Below are positions 24,171-33,200 of a stretch of DNA of 55,965 nt, in pieces. The stretch's first letter is position 1. Each line of letters opens with the position of its first letter. The DNA lies in NCBI GenBank assembly GCA_023667765.1, contig JAMOZS010000011.1:1-55965 (forward strand), given 5' to 3'. The stretch comes from Roseburia sp. (lineage in GTDB: Bacteria > Bacillota > Clostridia > Lachnospirales > Lachnospiraceae). The notes beneath the pieces are model-generated. The model did no database searches. It had not been told where the DNA came from and saw only the letters and a list, made by a program, of their open reading frames with translations. Both the position numbers and the translations under genes were made by a program.

Positions 24171-24579
24171 TCGTTTTTACTATCCTTTCCGCAAACAAAG
24201 CGGCGTTTTCTAAATCATCAGCGTTAGGTCTCCCCTTATTTGCAAACTTAAATTCTCCACGGCAATGGAACTCCTTGTCTGACAGCTTAACGCCATGTAA
24301 TTCCGCGATTTTTTGCATAGGTTTTTGCATGGATTTCATCATAGCCGATGTACCAAAGCATATAATTTCACCGATGTTATCCTTGTTTTCAGCAACAAAT
24401 TTTTTGACGTCCGAAGCCACATCAAATGCATAGTAGGAACAGCCAAGAAAAAGGATGTCGGTTTTGTCAGCAAGCGGAACCGAGATGTTTTCTGCCTTTA
24501 CATGTATTCTCTCTGCAATTGCCTCCGCTAATTTCTGCGTATTACCGGAACGGGTATAGTATCTTATGGATATATTCAT
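24160..24579 (-). CDS. Flavodoxin family protein
   Basis: A 139-residue protein begins with a beta strand and phosphate loop YYTRSGNTQKLAEAIAE (the T/S-x-T/S-G-N-T FMN loop), followed by LFLGCSYYAFDVASDVKKFV and ICFGTSAMMKSM, the other flavin-contact loops. It is a small cytoplasmic electron carrier, probably part of the oxidative stress response given its neighbours. AGGGAGG lies 9 bases before the ATG. The 110-base gap to the peroxidase gene contains a TTGACA but only a weak -10, so it may be read from the peroxidase promoter. It overlaps the OhrR-like gene by 11 bases. Confidence 0.85.
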   Translation of the reverse strand: MNISIRYYTRSGNTQKLAEAIAERIHVKAENISVPLADKTDILFLGCSYYAFDVASDVKKFVAENKDNIGEIICFGTSAMMKSMQKPMQKIAELHGVKLSDKEFHCRGEFKFANKGRPNADDLENAALFAERIVKTNEQ

Positions 24580-24689
24580 CTTTTTTTACCTCCCTACGGT
24601 TGTCAATATTTTGGATAATATAATATTTCTATCAATGTCAAAACTGATAAGCTGTGAATGGATATTGCCTGTTTTATATTCGTGCCCCA

Positions 24690-25229
24690 TTAAAGGCATT
24701 CCTTTATTTTCTCCCTCAGACTTTTCATATCCGTAGGTTCAAATCGGGCAACAATATTTCCTTTGCGGTCAATTAGGAATTTTGTAAAGTTCCATTTGAT
24801 GTTACTGTTGTTCTTATAATCTTTATCCATCTTTTTGGCAACACCATTCATCATAAGCGCCATAGGACTTTTACCAAAGCCCTCAAACTTTGTATTTTCG
24901 GACAGCCATCTGAAAAGTGGGATAGCATGTTCGCCGTTTACGTCTACCTTTGCAAATTGTGGGAATGTGATACCATATCGACCCGTGCAGAAAGAATGGA
25001 TTTCTTCATCATTCCCGGGAGCTTGTTCGCCGAACTGATTACAGGGAAAATCAAGAATTTCCAAGCTCTGTTCTTTAAACTCCTCATAAATATCCTGCAA
25101 TTCATCATATTGCGGCGTAAACCCACAGCCGGTAGCTGTGTTGACAATAAGCAGAACCTTCCCCCTGTAATCCGCAAGAGAAAGCTCCCCTCCGTTTTGT
25201 GTTTTCACTTTGAAATCATAAATAGGCAT
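24690..25229 (-). CDS. Glutathione peroxidase family (thiol peroxidase)
   Basis: The 179-residue protein is a full-length member of the GPx family: ADYRGKVLLIVNTATGCGFTPQYDELQ contains the peroxidatic Cys (not selenocysteine), FPCNQFGEQAPG is the second signature, and IKWNFTKFLIDRKGN carries the conserved Trp and Asn. Bacterial Cys-type enzymes generally use thioredoxin rather than glutathione and reduce hydroperoxides in the cytoplasm. AGGAGG 7 bases before the ATG gives a strong start. A near-consensus promoter with an OhrR-like operator lies 50-80 bases upstream, and the OhrR-like gene is two genes downstream. Confidence 0.93.
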   Translation of the reverse strand: MPIYDFKVKTQNGGELSLADYRGKVLLIVNTATGCGFTPQYDELQDIYEEFKEQSLEILDFPCNQFGEQAPGNDEEIHSFCTGRYGITFPQFAKVDVNGEHAIPLFRWLSENTKFEGFGKSPMALMMNGVAKKMDKDYKNNSNIKWNFTKFLIDRKGNIVARFEPTDMKSLREKIKECL

Positions 25230-25277
25230 AATATACCTCCTGATTTAATTGCTATAAATTAAATTGAATACAATCAT

Positions 25278-25311
25278 AGTATAACGAGCCACTATACAAT
25301 TGTCAATTGCA
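25278..25311 (-). promoter_or_regulatory. Promoter and OhrR-type operator of the peroxidase operon
   Basis: On the minus strand TTGACA (25301-25306) and TATACT (25278-25283) are separated by exactly 17 bases. The -35 is embedded in the near-palindrome TACAATTGTCAATTGCA (25295-25311, plus strand), close to the TACAATT-AATTGTA sites of OhrR/MarR repressors. Binding there would block the polymerase. Confidence 0.75.
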
Positions 25312-25358
25312 TTTTTGACGTATCCGAAAAAATTATTCCTGTCATTTGCGCCGCAAAG

Positions 25359-25394
25359 CGGTAAATTCCACTTACAGCCAGTAAGGAATTACCG
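25359..25394. repeat. Hairpin related to the dispersed repeat flank
   Basis: CGGTAAATTCCACTTAC ... GTAAGGAATTACCG pairs over about 14 bp. The preceding GCGCCGCAAAGCGGTAAATTCC resembles the minus-oriented flank of repeat a (GCGCCACAAAGCGGCAAATTCC), so this may be a diverged copy. Confidence 0.5.
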
Positions 25395-25479
25395 GCCTTT
25401 GCTCCCTTTTGGGGATTGTGTACTTGTTGAAAACTGGTTATAATGATACTGACAAATCGAGATGATATGGAGGAAGAGA

Positions 25480-26115
25480 ATGCGATTTGAAAATACATTT
25501 TTTATAAACGGAACGGCATATGCTGGAAAATCTACGATGGTAAAGCGGCTCGCTGAAAAGTATAATGGCATTGCCTGCGAAGAAAACTATCATGATTCGT
25601 TATTATCGGAACTGGAGAGGGATACGTTTCCGTGCTTGACCTATACAAGGGATTTGCAAGATTGGCACGACTTCATCAGACGAACACCGGAAGAATATGA
25701 AGCTTGGGTAAAAGGCGTATCGAAGGAATGTGAAACACTGGAATTGCAAATCCTCAGTACATTGAGTACCAAAGGGAAAATGACATTTGTGGACACAAAT
25801 ATTTCCATAGAAACACTGAAAGAAATATCAGACTATGACCATGTACTAATTATGTTGGCTGACCCTGATATATCAGTGAATCGATTTTTTGAAAGACCAG
25901 ACAGAGAAAAACAGTTTCTGTATCAGTTAATGATGGAGGAAGAGAATCCTGAACTGGCGCTTAGAAATTTCAGGGAATGCCTGAAGAGAATCAATTCTCC
26001 AGCAATCTATGATGCTTTTCTTCATTCTGGTTTTCGAGTTATTGTCAGAAACGAAAGTAGAAGTATCGAGGATACTCTTGCCTTAGTCGAAAATGAATTT
26101 GGCCTGCAAAGATAG
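25480..26115 (+). CDS. P-loop kinase-like AAA protein
   Basis: The 211-residue protein begins ENTFFINGTAYAGKSTMVKRLAEKY, a Walker A P-loop (GxxxxGKST, here GTAYAGKST) of the shikimate/nucleoside-kinase-like group. It continues with TFVDTNISIETL (possible Walker B-like strand) and RFFERPDREKQFLYQ (lid-like, Arg-rich). This suggests a small-molecule kinase or a phosphotransferase acting on a drug or nucleotide, with no specific substrate visible. GGAGGAAG just upstream fixes ATG 25480; an earlier ATG at 25462 overlaps the Shine-Dalgarno sequence. It stands alone between the peroxidase operon and a low-information gap. Confidence 0.7.
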   Translation: MRFENTFFINGTAYAGKSTMVKRLAEKYNGIACEENYHDSLLSELERDTFPCLTYTRDLQDWHDFIRRTPEEYEAWVKGVSKECETLELQILSTLSTKGKMTFVDTNISIETLKEISDYDHVLIMLADPDISVNRFFERPDREKQFLYQLMMEEENPELALRNFRECLKRINSPAIYDAFLHSGFRVIVRNESRSIEDTLALVENEFGLQR

Positions 26116-26461
26116 CTTCCCTTTTATACAATAGTCAATAGGAACATTTTTCTGAAAAGGGAGGATTATTTTTACGTCTAACGACCTATTTGAATTTGGG
26201 GGACCAGTAATAGACGAAATGGTCAAGAGCAGGATTATCGTAGTGGGAGCGGCAGGTATTTAGTCTTGGCAAAAAAGGTGTCAAGCCAACGGACTACTTC
26301 TATCATTCAATTACCGGAAAGGTGCAATAATGGAAAAGAAGAGACGCAGACAGGTGATAGCAAGGGAAATAAAATACATCTGCAGCGACAGACGAGCCTA
26401 CAGGATAGTGGACTGGATGAACGAAGTACTGAAAGAATATATGCAAGAAAGAGGGAATACA
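26116..26461. other. Gap with degraded coding scraps
   Basis: Short open pieces occur here, including one reading SNDLFEFGGPVIDEMVKS, one reading GVKPTDYFYHSITGKV, and an ATG at 26330 (MEKKRRRQVIAREIKYICSD ..., 79 codons, running into the opposite-strand methylase). The first two are out of frame with each other. I recognise none of them. They look like remnants of one or more deleted genes; the 26330 frame might be a small real gene but has only AAAGG upstream. Confidence 0.3.
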
Positions 26462-26496
26462 CAAATATACCTGAGTATGTTATTCGGGTATATTTG
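26462..26496 (-). terminator. Hairpin at the end of the adenine methyltransferase gene
   Basis: CAAATATACC and GGTATATTTG form a perfect 10-bp stem with a 15-base loop that includes the methylase stop codon (26480-26482). There is no strong T-run. It may be a terminator or protect the 3' end. Confidence 0.4.
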
Positions 26497-27556
26497 TAAT
26501 AATGAGATGTTCCACCTCTCTGTCGTTTCGGCTTCTTACGTTGTAGGTATAGCTCTTGTCGAAGGTTAAAATTCTAAAATCCCTTTCATAGAGACGGTAG
26601 ATAAAGTCTGTATTTTTTATAATCAGGATAAACCGGGCGGGAGTGCGTCTTAGGGTTTCGGCAAGACGTCTCTGATCTTCTTTGGTGAAGGCGCGGCCCT
26701 CGTAATCCGAAAATTCCGTGTCGTAGGGAGGGTCGAGAAAAATGAAATCATTTTCTGTCAAATGAAGATTGTCCAGAAATTCCTCAAAGTCCTGGGTTCT
26801 AAGCTCTGTATTCTCAAGAAGCGCGGCGATATCATCCTGAAACAGACGGTTGATTTTTTCGTCGAAATTCTTGTTGTTGTAGCTGATGCCTCCATAGGGG
26901 ATATTGAATTCTCCGCTGGCATTATAACGAAACATGGATCCATAACAATATTCCCTGATAAAATAAAAATTTGCGATTTCGTAAGCCTTATCCCTCACAA
27001 GATTCCTGGAGGCGAGTTTGTTATAAATATCACGGAAATAGATATAGTATCCGCTGGTAAAGCCGGTTTTTAGATTCTCCTTCAGGTCCTCGGGTGAAAA
27101 AGGTTTTTTTTCGTGGTTTTTGCGGGTTCTCAGAAATTTATCCCGAACCATTTTCCGGATAGCGGAGGTATAGGCGTCGCCATCAGGCATCAGGCGCTTG
27201 TCTATGATGGACTGGCCGACGACATGCCGTACCAGTTCAGTGACATCTTTGTCGGTTTCATAGTATTCCAGGATTTTATCATAATTTCTGTCTGCGGAGT
27301 TTAAGAGGGACTGAAAGGTGGTATGGTAAAGTGACAAATAGGTTTTCAGGTCGGCGTTCTGTTCCTTTATAAGCTGATAAAAGGACATCAGAAGCGTCGA
27401 AATATCATTTACCACAGCTTTGGGAGGCTCCAGAGAAAAGTATACGGCGCCGCCGCCAAAAAAAGGTTCAATATACCGGTCATATGCAGGAATCATGCTT
27501 TCGATGTTTTTTATTTCCTTGCTTTTGCCTCCCGGCCACTTAATAATTGTTTTCAT
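26480..27556 (-). CDS. DNA adenine methyltransferase, D12 class (Dam-like)
   Basis: The 358-residue protein has the D12/alpha-class N6-adenine methyltransferase motifs in order: IIKWPGGKSKEIKNI (motif X), EPFFGGGAVYFSL (motif I, AdoMet binding), a long target-recognition insert, FIFLDPPYDTEFSDY (catalytic motif IV DPPY), and RFILIIKNTD and YNVRSRNDREVEHLIITN at the end. It methylates adenine in a short site; the sequence cannot be read from the protein by eye, although Dam-like enzymes often use GATC. No nuclease gene is adjacent, so it is an orphan or partner of a lost or distant enzyme. AAGGAAGG precedes the ATG. It is divergent from the MBL hydrolase. Confidence 0.92.
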   Translation of the reverse strand: MKTIIKWPGGKSKEIKNIESMIPAYDRYIEPFFGGGAVYFSLEPPKAVVNDISTLLMSFYQLIKEQNADLKTYLSLYHTTFQSLLNSADRNYDKILEYYETDKDVTELVRHVVGQSIIDKRLMPDGDAYTSAIRKMVRDKFLRTRKNHEKKPFSPEDLKENLKTGFTSGYYIYFRDIYNKLASRNLVRDKAYEIANFYFIREYCYGSMFRYNASGEFNIPYGGISYNNKNFDEKINRLFQDDIAALLENTELRTQDFEEFLDNLHLTENDFIFLDPPYDTEFSDYEGRAFTKEDQRRLAETLRRTPARFILIIKNTDFIYRLYERDFRILTFDKSYTYNVRSRNDREVEHLIITNIPE

Positions 27557-27643
27557 TTTAAACCAGCCTTCCTTTATCTCCGGGTGAATGCGTCAGGCAT
27601 TGTGCTGAAAGCGAGTGGCTTGAGCATTTGGCTGACCAGAATT

Positions 27644-27672
27644 ATTATAATATAAATGCCCGGGAAGGGCAA
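27644..27672 (-). promoter_or_regulatory. Promoter of the adenine methyltransferase
   Basis: On the minus strand TTGCCC (27667-27672) and a perfect TATAAT (27644-27649) are 17 bases apart, about 90 bases before the methylase ATG. GCCC-GGGAA-GGGC inside the spacer is partly symmetrical. Confidence 0.6.
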
Positions 27673-27692
27673 TAAGAGGTTTAGTTTTTATC

Positions 27693-27721
27693 TTGCGCGG
27701 AATGGGTAACTAAGTTATGAT
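27693..27721 (+). promoter_or_regulatory. Promoter of the MBL-fold hydrolase
   Basis: TTGCGC (27693-27698), 17 bases, TATGAT (27716-27721), 31 bases before ATG 27753. An in-frame ATG at 27717 lies inside the -10 and is therefore unlikely to be the start. Confidence 0.55.
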
Positions 27722-27752
27722 AAGGATAATGATTTGTCGGGAGGAACACGTC

Positions 27753-28628
27753 ATGTATGAATTGGTTCAGGTAAAGGGCGGCAGTTATTATATACAGAGC
27801 CCCGCGAAGATAGGACTTGTCAGGACAGGAGAGGGAGAGGTATGTCTCATTGACAGCGGAAGCGACAAGGAGGCAGGGCGGAAGGTGCGTCAGCTTCTGG
27901 ACAGGAACGGTTGGAGACTGACGGCTATTTATAATACCCATTCCAATGCGGACCATATTGGAGGCAATAAGTATCTACAGGGGCAGACGGAGTGTAAGAT
28001 TTATGCCCCGGGCATAGAATGTGATTTTACGAGACATCCGGTATTGGAGCCGTCTTTTCTGTATGGCGGATTCCCGCCTGAGGATTTACGGCATAAATTT
28101 CTGATGGCCCAGGAGAGCAATGCGGAATATCTTACACCGGAGGCCTTGCCAGAAGGGATAACGGTCTTTCCGCTGCCGGGACATTTCCTTGATATGGTGG
28201 GTTTTCGCACAAGAGATGATGTGGTTTATCTGGCCGACTGCCTTTCCGCCAAGGAGACACTGGAGAAATATCAGATAGGTTTTATTTATGATGTGGCCGC
28301 ATATCTTGACACGCTGGAGACGGTTAAGGAAATGGAGGCGGCTATGTTCGTGCCGGCTCATGCGGAGGCCACGGAGAATATTGCGCCTCTCGCCCAGGCT
28401 AACATAGACAAGGTATGGGAGGTTGCGGATAAAATAATCAGCATCTGTAAGGAGCCCTGCTGTTTTGAAAAGCTGCTGCAGAAGCTGTTTCAGGAGTATT
28501 GTCTTGGGATGAATTTTGAGCAGTATGCACTTGTGGGAAGCACGGTGCGTTCTTATCTGTCGTGGCTGAAGAATACCGGAAAGCTGGAGGCGGTTTTTGA
28601 AAATCAGATGCTGCTCTGGAAGGCTTAA
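27753..28628 (+). CDS. MBL-fold metallo-hydrolase
   Basis: The 291-residue protein has the metallo-beta-lactamase fold. NTHSNADHIGGN is the metal-binding HxHxDH motif with Asn in place of the second His (H-S-N-A-D-H), and VYLADCLS and FVPAHAEAT provide the later Asp and His ligands. A C-terminal helical part (about 215-290) ends YLSWLKNTGKLEAVFENQMLLW. This is the common 'MBL fold metallo-hydrolase' of Clostridia, of unknown substrate. The Asn substitution suggests one metal ion or altered chemistry. GGGAGG 8 bases before ATG 27753 and a promoter just upstream fix the start. Confidence 0.85.
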   Translation: MYELVQVKGGSYYIQSPAKIGLVRTGEGEVCLIDSGSDKEAGRKVRQLLDRNGWRLTAIYNTHSNADHIGGNKYLQGQTECKIYAPGIECDFTRHPVLEPSFLYGGFPPEDLRHKFLMAQESNAEYLTPEALPEGITVFPLPGHFLDMVGFRTRDDVVYLADCLSAKETLEKYQIGFIYDVAAYLDTLETVKEMEAAMFVPAHAEATENIAPLAQANIDKVWEVADKIISICKEPCCFEKLLQKLFQEYCLGMNFEQYALVGSTVRSYLSWLKNTGKLEAVFENQMLLWKA

Positions 28629-28662
28629 AGCCTCTGCTTGAATCGACAGAAGAAAGAATTAA

Positions 28663-28691
28663 TTGCAGGACACAGGGAGAAATGGTATGAT
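28663..28691 (+). promoter_or_regulatory. Promoter of the lipoprotein/histidine kinase/ABC exporter operon
   Basis: TTGCAG (28663-28668), 17 bases, TATGAT (28686-28691), with TGG making an extended -10. It lies about 60 bases before the lipoprotein start and is the only clear promoter before the tightly packed genes up to 38618. Confidence 0.65.
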
Positions 28692-28753
28692 AGAAAGGTA
28701 TTGAAGGGGGCGGAGTGATAACCGAATAAATGCGTGAGAGGAAAAGGAATAAG

Positions 28754-30208
28754 ATGAGGAGAATAGTATGTATGTCATTGGCAGGAATACTGACGATTTC
28801 TATGTTTTCCGGGTGTGGCAGGAAGGATTACAGTAAGCTTCTGAACAGGGAATCCCCGGTTACGATTAGTGTATGGCATTATTATAACGGTATTCAGCAG
28901 ATGCAGTTCGATGAAATGGTAAGTGAATTCAACAATACCGTGGGAAGCGAGCAGGGTATTATCGTGGAGGCAAATTCCAAAAATTCCGTAAATGAGTTGG
29001 CGGAAAGCGTGATGTCCTCGGCGAACAGGGAAGCGGGGGCGGATGTGATGCCCAATATTTTTGCCACTTATGCCGAGACGGCGTATCAGATTGATAAGCT
29101 GGGAATGCTGGTGGATTTGAGTAAGTATTTTACTGCGGAGGAGATGGAGGAGTATGTGGGGGATTATATGGAAGAGGGCGCTCTGGGCCAGGAGGGTGCG
29201 TTAAAGATATTTCCCACCGCAAAGTCCACGGAGATTATGATGCTCAATCTCACGGATTGGCAGAAGTTTGCCGATGAGTGCGGCATAACCTACCAGGACT
29301 TATCCACCTGGGAAGGGGTGGTCGAGGTCTCCGAGAAATATTATCATTATACGGATGAACTGACGCCGGATATTCCGGATGACGGTAAGGCGTTTTTTGG
29401 CAGGGATTCTGTAGCCAATTATCTGATTGTGGGCGCAAAACAGCTGGGACATGAGTTTGTTCATGTGTCTAAGGAGGGAAAGGTAACTTCTTCTATGGAC
29501 AGGGAGACGGTCAGAAGGCTTTGGGAGAACTTCTATGTACCTTATGTAAAGGGATATTTCAATGCGGAGAGCAGGTTCCGGACCGATGACGCCAAAATCG
29601 GCTCTATCATCGCACTGATTGGTTCCACAACGGGAGCCACCTATTACCCTTCCGAGGTGACCATAAATGATGAATACTCTTATCCTATTGAGAATGTGGT
29701 GCTTCCGGTTCCGAATTTTGAGGGCAGTGAACCTTATATTGTCCAGCAGGGGGCAGGAATGTCGGTTACCAAATCCGATGAAAGAACGGAATATGCCTGT
29801 GCGGTATTTCTGAGCTGGTTTACCGAGGCGGAGCGAAACATAGACTTTGCCGTTAATTCCGGTTATCTTCCGGTTAAGAAGGAAGCGAACGATTTTCAGG
29901 TTATTTCTCCCCATTGTACGGCGGCGGGTATCAGTGAGACGATGCTGAATACCTTTGAGACGGCTATCAATGAGATAAATGGCTATACACTTTATACCAG
30001 CCCGCCCTATGACGAATCGGCAAGGGTGCGGGATTATCTGGGGGAATTCATGGAAAGCACCGCAAAGAGCTCTCGCGCGGCTGCACAGGAACGGATTTCC
30101 GGCGGTGAGGACAGAGAGCGCGTATGGAATGCATATACGGGTGATGAAGCATTTGACGTATGGTTTGCAGAGTTTGAAAAGGGTTTTCAAGAGATAGTAG
30201 GTGAATAA
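28754..30208 (+). CDS. Extracellular solute-binding lipoprotein (family 1, sugar type)
   Basis: A lipoprotein signal peptide with lipobox FSG-C is visible at the start (MRRIVCMSLAG ... SMFSGCG). The mature part is a family 1 periplasmic-binding protein: VTISVWHYYNGIQQMQFDEMVSEFNN, DVMPNIFATYAETAYQ, ALKIFPTAKSTEIMMLN, and a C-terminal AVFLSWFTEAERNIDFAV. Such proteins usually feed ABC sugar importers, but no permease gene is near. Instead the gene overlaps a dCACHE-like hybrid kinase by 8 bases, so it may present ligand to that sensor. AAAGGA supports ATG 28754; an ATG eight codons earlier (28730) is possible but has a poorly spaced site. It is anchored on the outer face of the membrane. Confidence 0.88.
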   Translation: MRRIVCMSLAGILTISMFSGCGRKDYSKLLNRESPVTISVWHYYNGIQQMQFDEMVSEFNNTVGSEQGIIVEANSKNSVNELAESVMSSANREAGADVMPNIFATYAETAYQIDKLGMLVDLSKYFTAEEMEEYVGDYMEEGALGQEGALKIFPTAKSTEIMMLNLTDWQKFADECGITYQDLSTWEGVVEVSEKYYHYTDELTPDIPDDGKAFFGRDSVANYLIVGAKQLGHEFVHVSKEGKVTSSMDRETVRRLWENFYVPYVKGYFNAESRFRTDDAKIGSIIALIGSTTGATYYPSEVTINDEYSYPIENVVLPVPNFEGSEPYIVQQGAGMSVTKSDERTEYACAVFLSWFTEAERNIDFAVNSGYLPVKKEANDFQVISPHCTAAGISETMLNTFETAINEINGYTLYTSPPYDESARVRDYLGEFMESTAKSSRAAAQERISGGEDRERVWNAYTGDEAFDVWFAEFEKGFQEIVGE

Positions 30209-33200
30209 TTTGGGGTACAAATATAGAGGTAATCGGAACAAGACGCCGAAAAACGCTTCGCTGCTCTCTAAAATAATGCTTCCTATGATTATTCTTGCTT
30301 TATTGCAGATATGCATATATGCAGGACTTTTGGTTTTGAGCGGAGGGTTTTCGTATATAAAGAGCTATTCCTATAATCTTCTTTCCGAAAAAACCGGAAA
30401 CAGAAAGAATTTTATAGAGAATGCGTTTAACCAAAAGACTGCTCTGGTATATGAGACAGCGAAGGAAGTAAATGAGATTACCGAAAGGCTTCTTAAGGAG
30501 ACGAATGTCGAAGCATCTGCGATTCGTGAGGATAAGGAGCTTAACAAGCGTATTCTGGCGGAATGCTCCGAAAGTCTTATTTCACTGATACGCCGGAATA
30601 TGGTGAATGATGCGTTTATCATTCTGGATTCGGGAACGCTGTATGATGAGGGGGAAACCCTGCGGCGCACGGGACTGTATCTGCGCGATACGGATGTAGA
30701 GGAGAACAGCGTTTCCGACAACAAGGATATTTTTATGGAAATCGGAAGCTCGGGGACGGCGCGAAGCTATGGCCTGGCGCTGGATTTCGGCTGGTCGCTT
30801 TATCTGGATGTGACGGATAAGGACAGCGGAAATTATGACTTCTTTTTCGAGCCTATCAATACATATGCGGCCAAATCCAATACGCCCCTTTATAATCTCG
30901 GATATTGGAGCGGACTTTCCCGCATTGCGGATTCGCAGCAGGGAAGCATCAAATACACGCTTCCCCTGGTGGCAAAGGACGGAACGGTGTATGGCGTAAT
31001 CGGGATTGGGCTGTTGGAGAAAACGGTTCAACAGAGTGTTCCCAGCCAGGATTTCCTGAGCGACAGTACCTGTTATGTTCTGGGTCTGGATTCCGAGGGA
31101 AACGGTGAATATCAGCCGATGATTCATCGGGGCGCTGCGTATGGGAGGCTTGTGAATTCTGATACGGTTCTGAGCGCCCGGAAGGAGGAGGAATATCATT
31201 TATATGATTTCACGGTTCAGGGAAATCCCAAATCCATCGGAAGCATTCAGAAGCTGAGTCTTTATAATTCCGGTTCCCCGTATCGGCATCAGAACTGGGC
31301 GTTGATATCGGTGGCGGATAAGGGAATGATTCTGAGCACTTATTATGCGCTGATTCGGGTGGTTCTGATATCTGTACTGGTTTCCTTTGGAGTCAGCGTG
31401 GTGGCCGCTGTTGTTATCGGCAGACGAATCAGTATGCCGGTGGCGAAGATGGTGGGAACGCTGAACAACAGCCGCAGCAATCATGACCTGGTAGCGTTTC
31501 ACTCCTCCGGTATCTCGGAAATTGATACGTTGGCTGCCTCCATTGTGGATTTGCAGGTGGATGTGACTGAGTATGCTTCCCGGGTATCCCGGATTATCAC
31601 GATGTCCGGGAATCGGATTGGGGTGTTTATGTATGATTGCCGCAGCGCCAGCGTCTTTGTGGGGGAAAGTCTTATTAAGCTGTTGAATTTTACGGCGCTG
31701 CCGGATGGGGATGCGACAATTTCGGCGGAAGAATTTAAGGAGCGGCTGGGACTGATAGATAAGGAAAACAGCATTTTAAGTCTGCCGATTTTTGGGGAGG
31801 AGGAAAGCTCCGGGCAATATCTGAACGATACCAGAGAAATCCAGTATACCGATGGGGATGGGAAGCTGATATGGTTTAAGTTCACTCTTACAAGAGATAA
31901 GACGAAGGTCATGGGTCTTGTGCAGGATATCACGAATACGGTTGCTGAGAAGAAGAGGATAGCGCAGGTTAAGGATGACGAGTACACGGCGAAGCTGTTG
32001 GAGGCCAATGCGGCGTTGAGGGAAGCCTGCGCGGCGGCGGAACGGGCAAATCATACCAAGACGGATTTCCTTTCCCGCATGAGCCATGATATTCGAACGC
32101 CTATGAATGCCATTATCGGTATGACCGCTATTGCGGAAAATTATATGGACGACAAGGTGAAGCTTGCGGACTGCTTCAATAAAATTTCCGTTTCCAGCCG
32201 TTATCTGCTCGCTTTGATTAACGAAGTTCTGGATATGAGTAAAATTGAGGCGGGTAAATTCGTGCTGGCTGAGGAGAAAATCAATATTCTGGAGCTGGTG
32301 GATAATCTGATTGAGATGATAAAGCCTTCTGTCAAGGCAAAAAGTCATGAGCTCAGGGTGCATATGAATCAGGTGAATCATGAGAATGTTATCGGCGACA
32401 GTCTGCGCATTCAGCAGGTGTTTATGAATATTATGAGCAATGCTGTGAAATATACCCCGGAGGGAGGCCATATCGACTTTAGTATCTCGGAGAAGGCAGC
32501 AGGGCAGAAGAAGGTAGGCTGCTATGAGTTTGTGTTTACCGATGACGGCAAGGGCATGCATCCCGAGTTTTTGGAAAAGGTGTTTGTGCCCTTTGAGCGA
32601 GAGGAGGACGAACGGGTCAGCAAGGAGCAGGGAACCGGTCTTGGCATGACGATTACCTATAATATTGTCAAGATGATGAACGGCGATATTCAGGTAGAGA
32701 GTGAGCTGGATAAGGGAACCACCTTTATAGTGACATTGTATTTGCCGCTGGATGAGACGGAGCCCGCTTCCCTGAAGGAGCTTCAGGGAACCCACGTGTT
32801 GGTGGTGGATGATGAACAGGAGGTATGTGAACGTACCTGTACGATGCTGCAGGATATAGGAATGCGGGGCGAATGGGTGCTGACGGGCCAGGAGGCCATG
32901 GATAAAATTGCAGAGGCTCAGGAACAGGGGAATGATTTCAGGGCGGTTATTCTGGACTGGAAAATGCCGGACATGAACGGCGTGGAGACAGCCAGAGCTA
33001 TCAGGAAGAGCTTCGGCGATAAAATCCTCCTCATTATTTCCTCTTCCTATGACTGGACGGAAATTGAGCAGAAGGCCCGAGAGGCGGGCGCGGAAGCCTT
33101 TTTGAGTAAGCCCTTGTTCAAGCAAAGGCTGATTACCGTGATGAAGTCCTTGTTAAACAGAGAGCAGGGAGATGCGCTGGGAAATATGAAGGCGGAAGAT

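Noticed and set aside
29300-33125. Long minus-strand open frames opposite the lipoprotein and hybrid kinase (338 and 449 codons)
   Set aside because: They run antisense to clearly conserved genes, have no good ribosome binding sites, and give protein-like but motif-free translations; they are by-products of plus-strand codon use.
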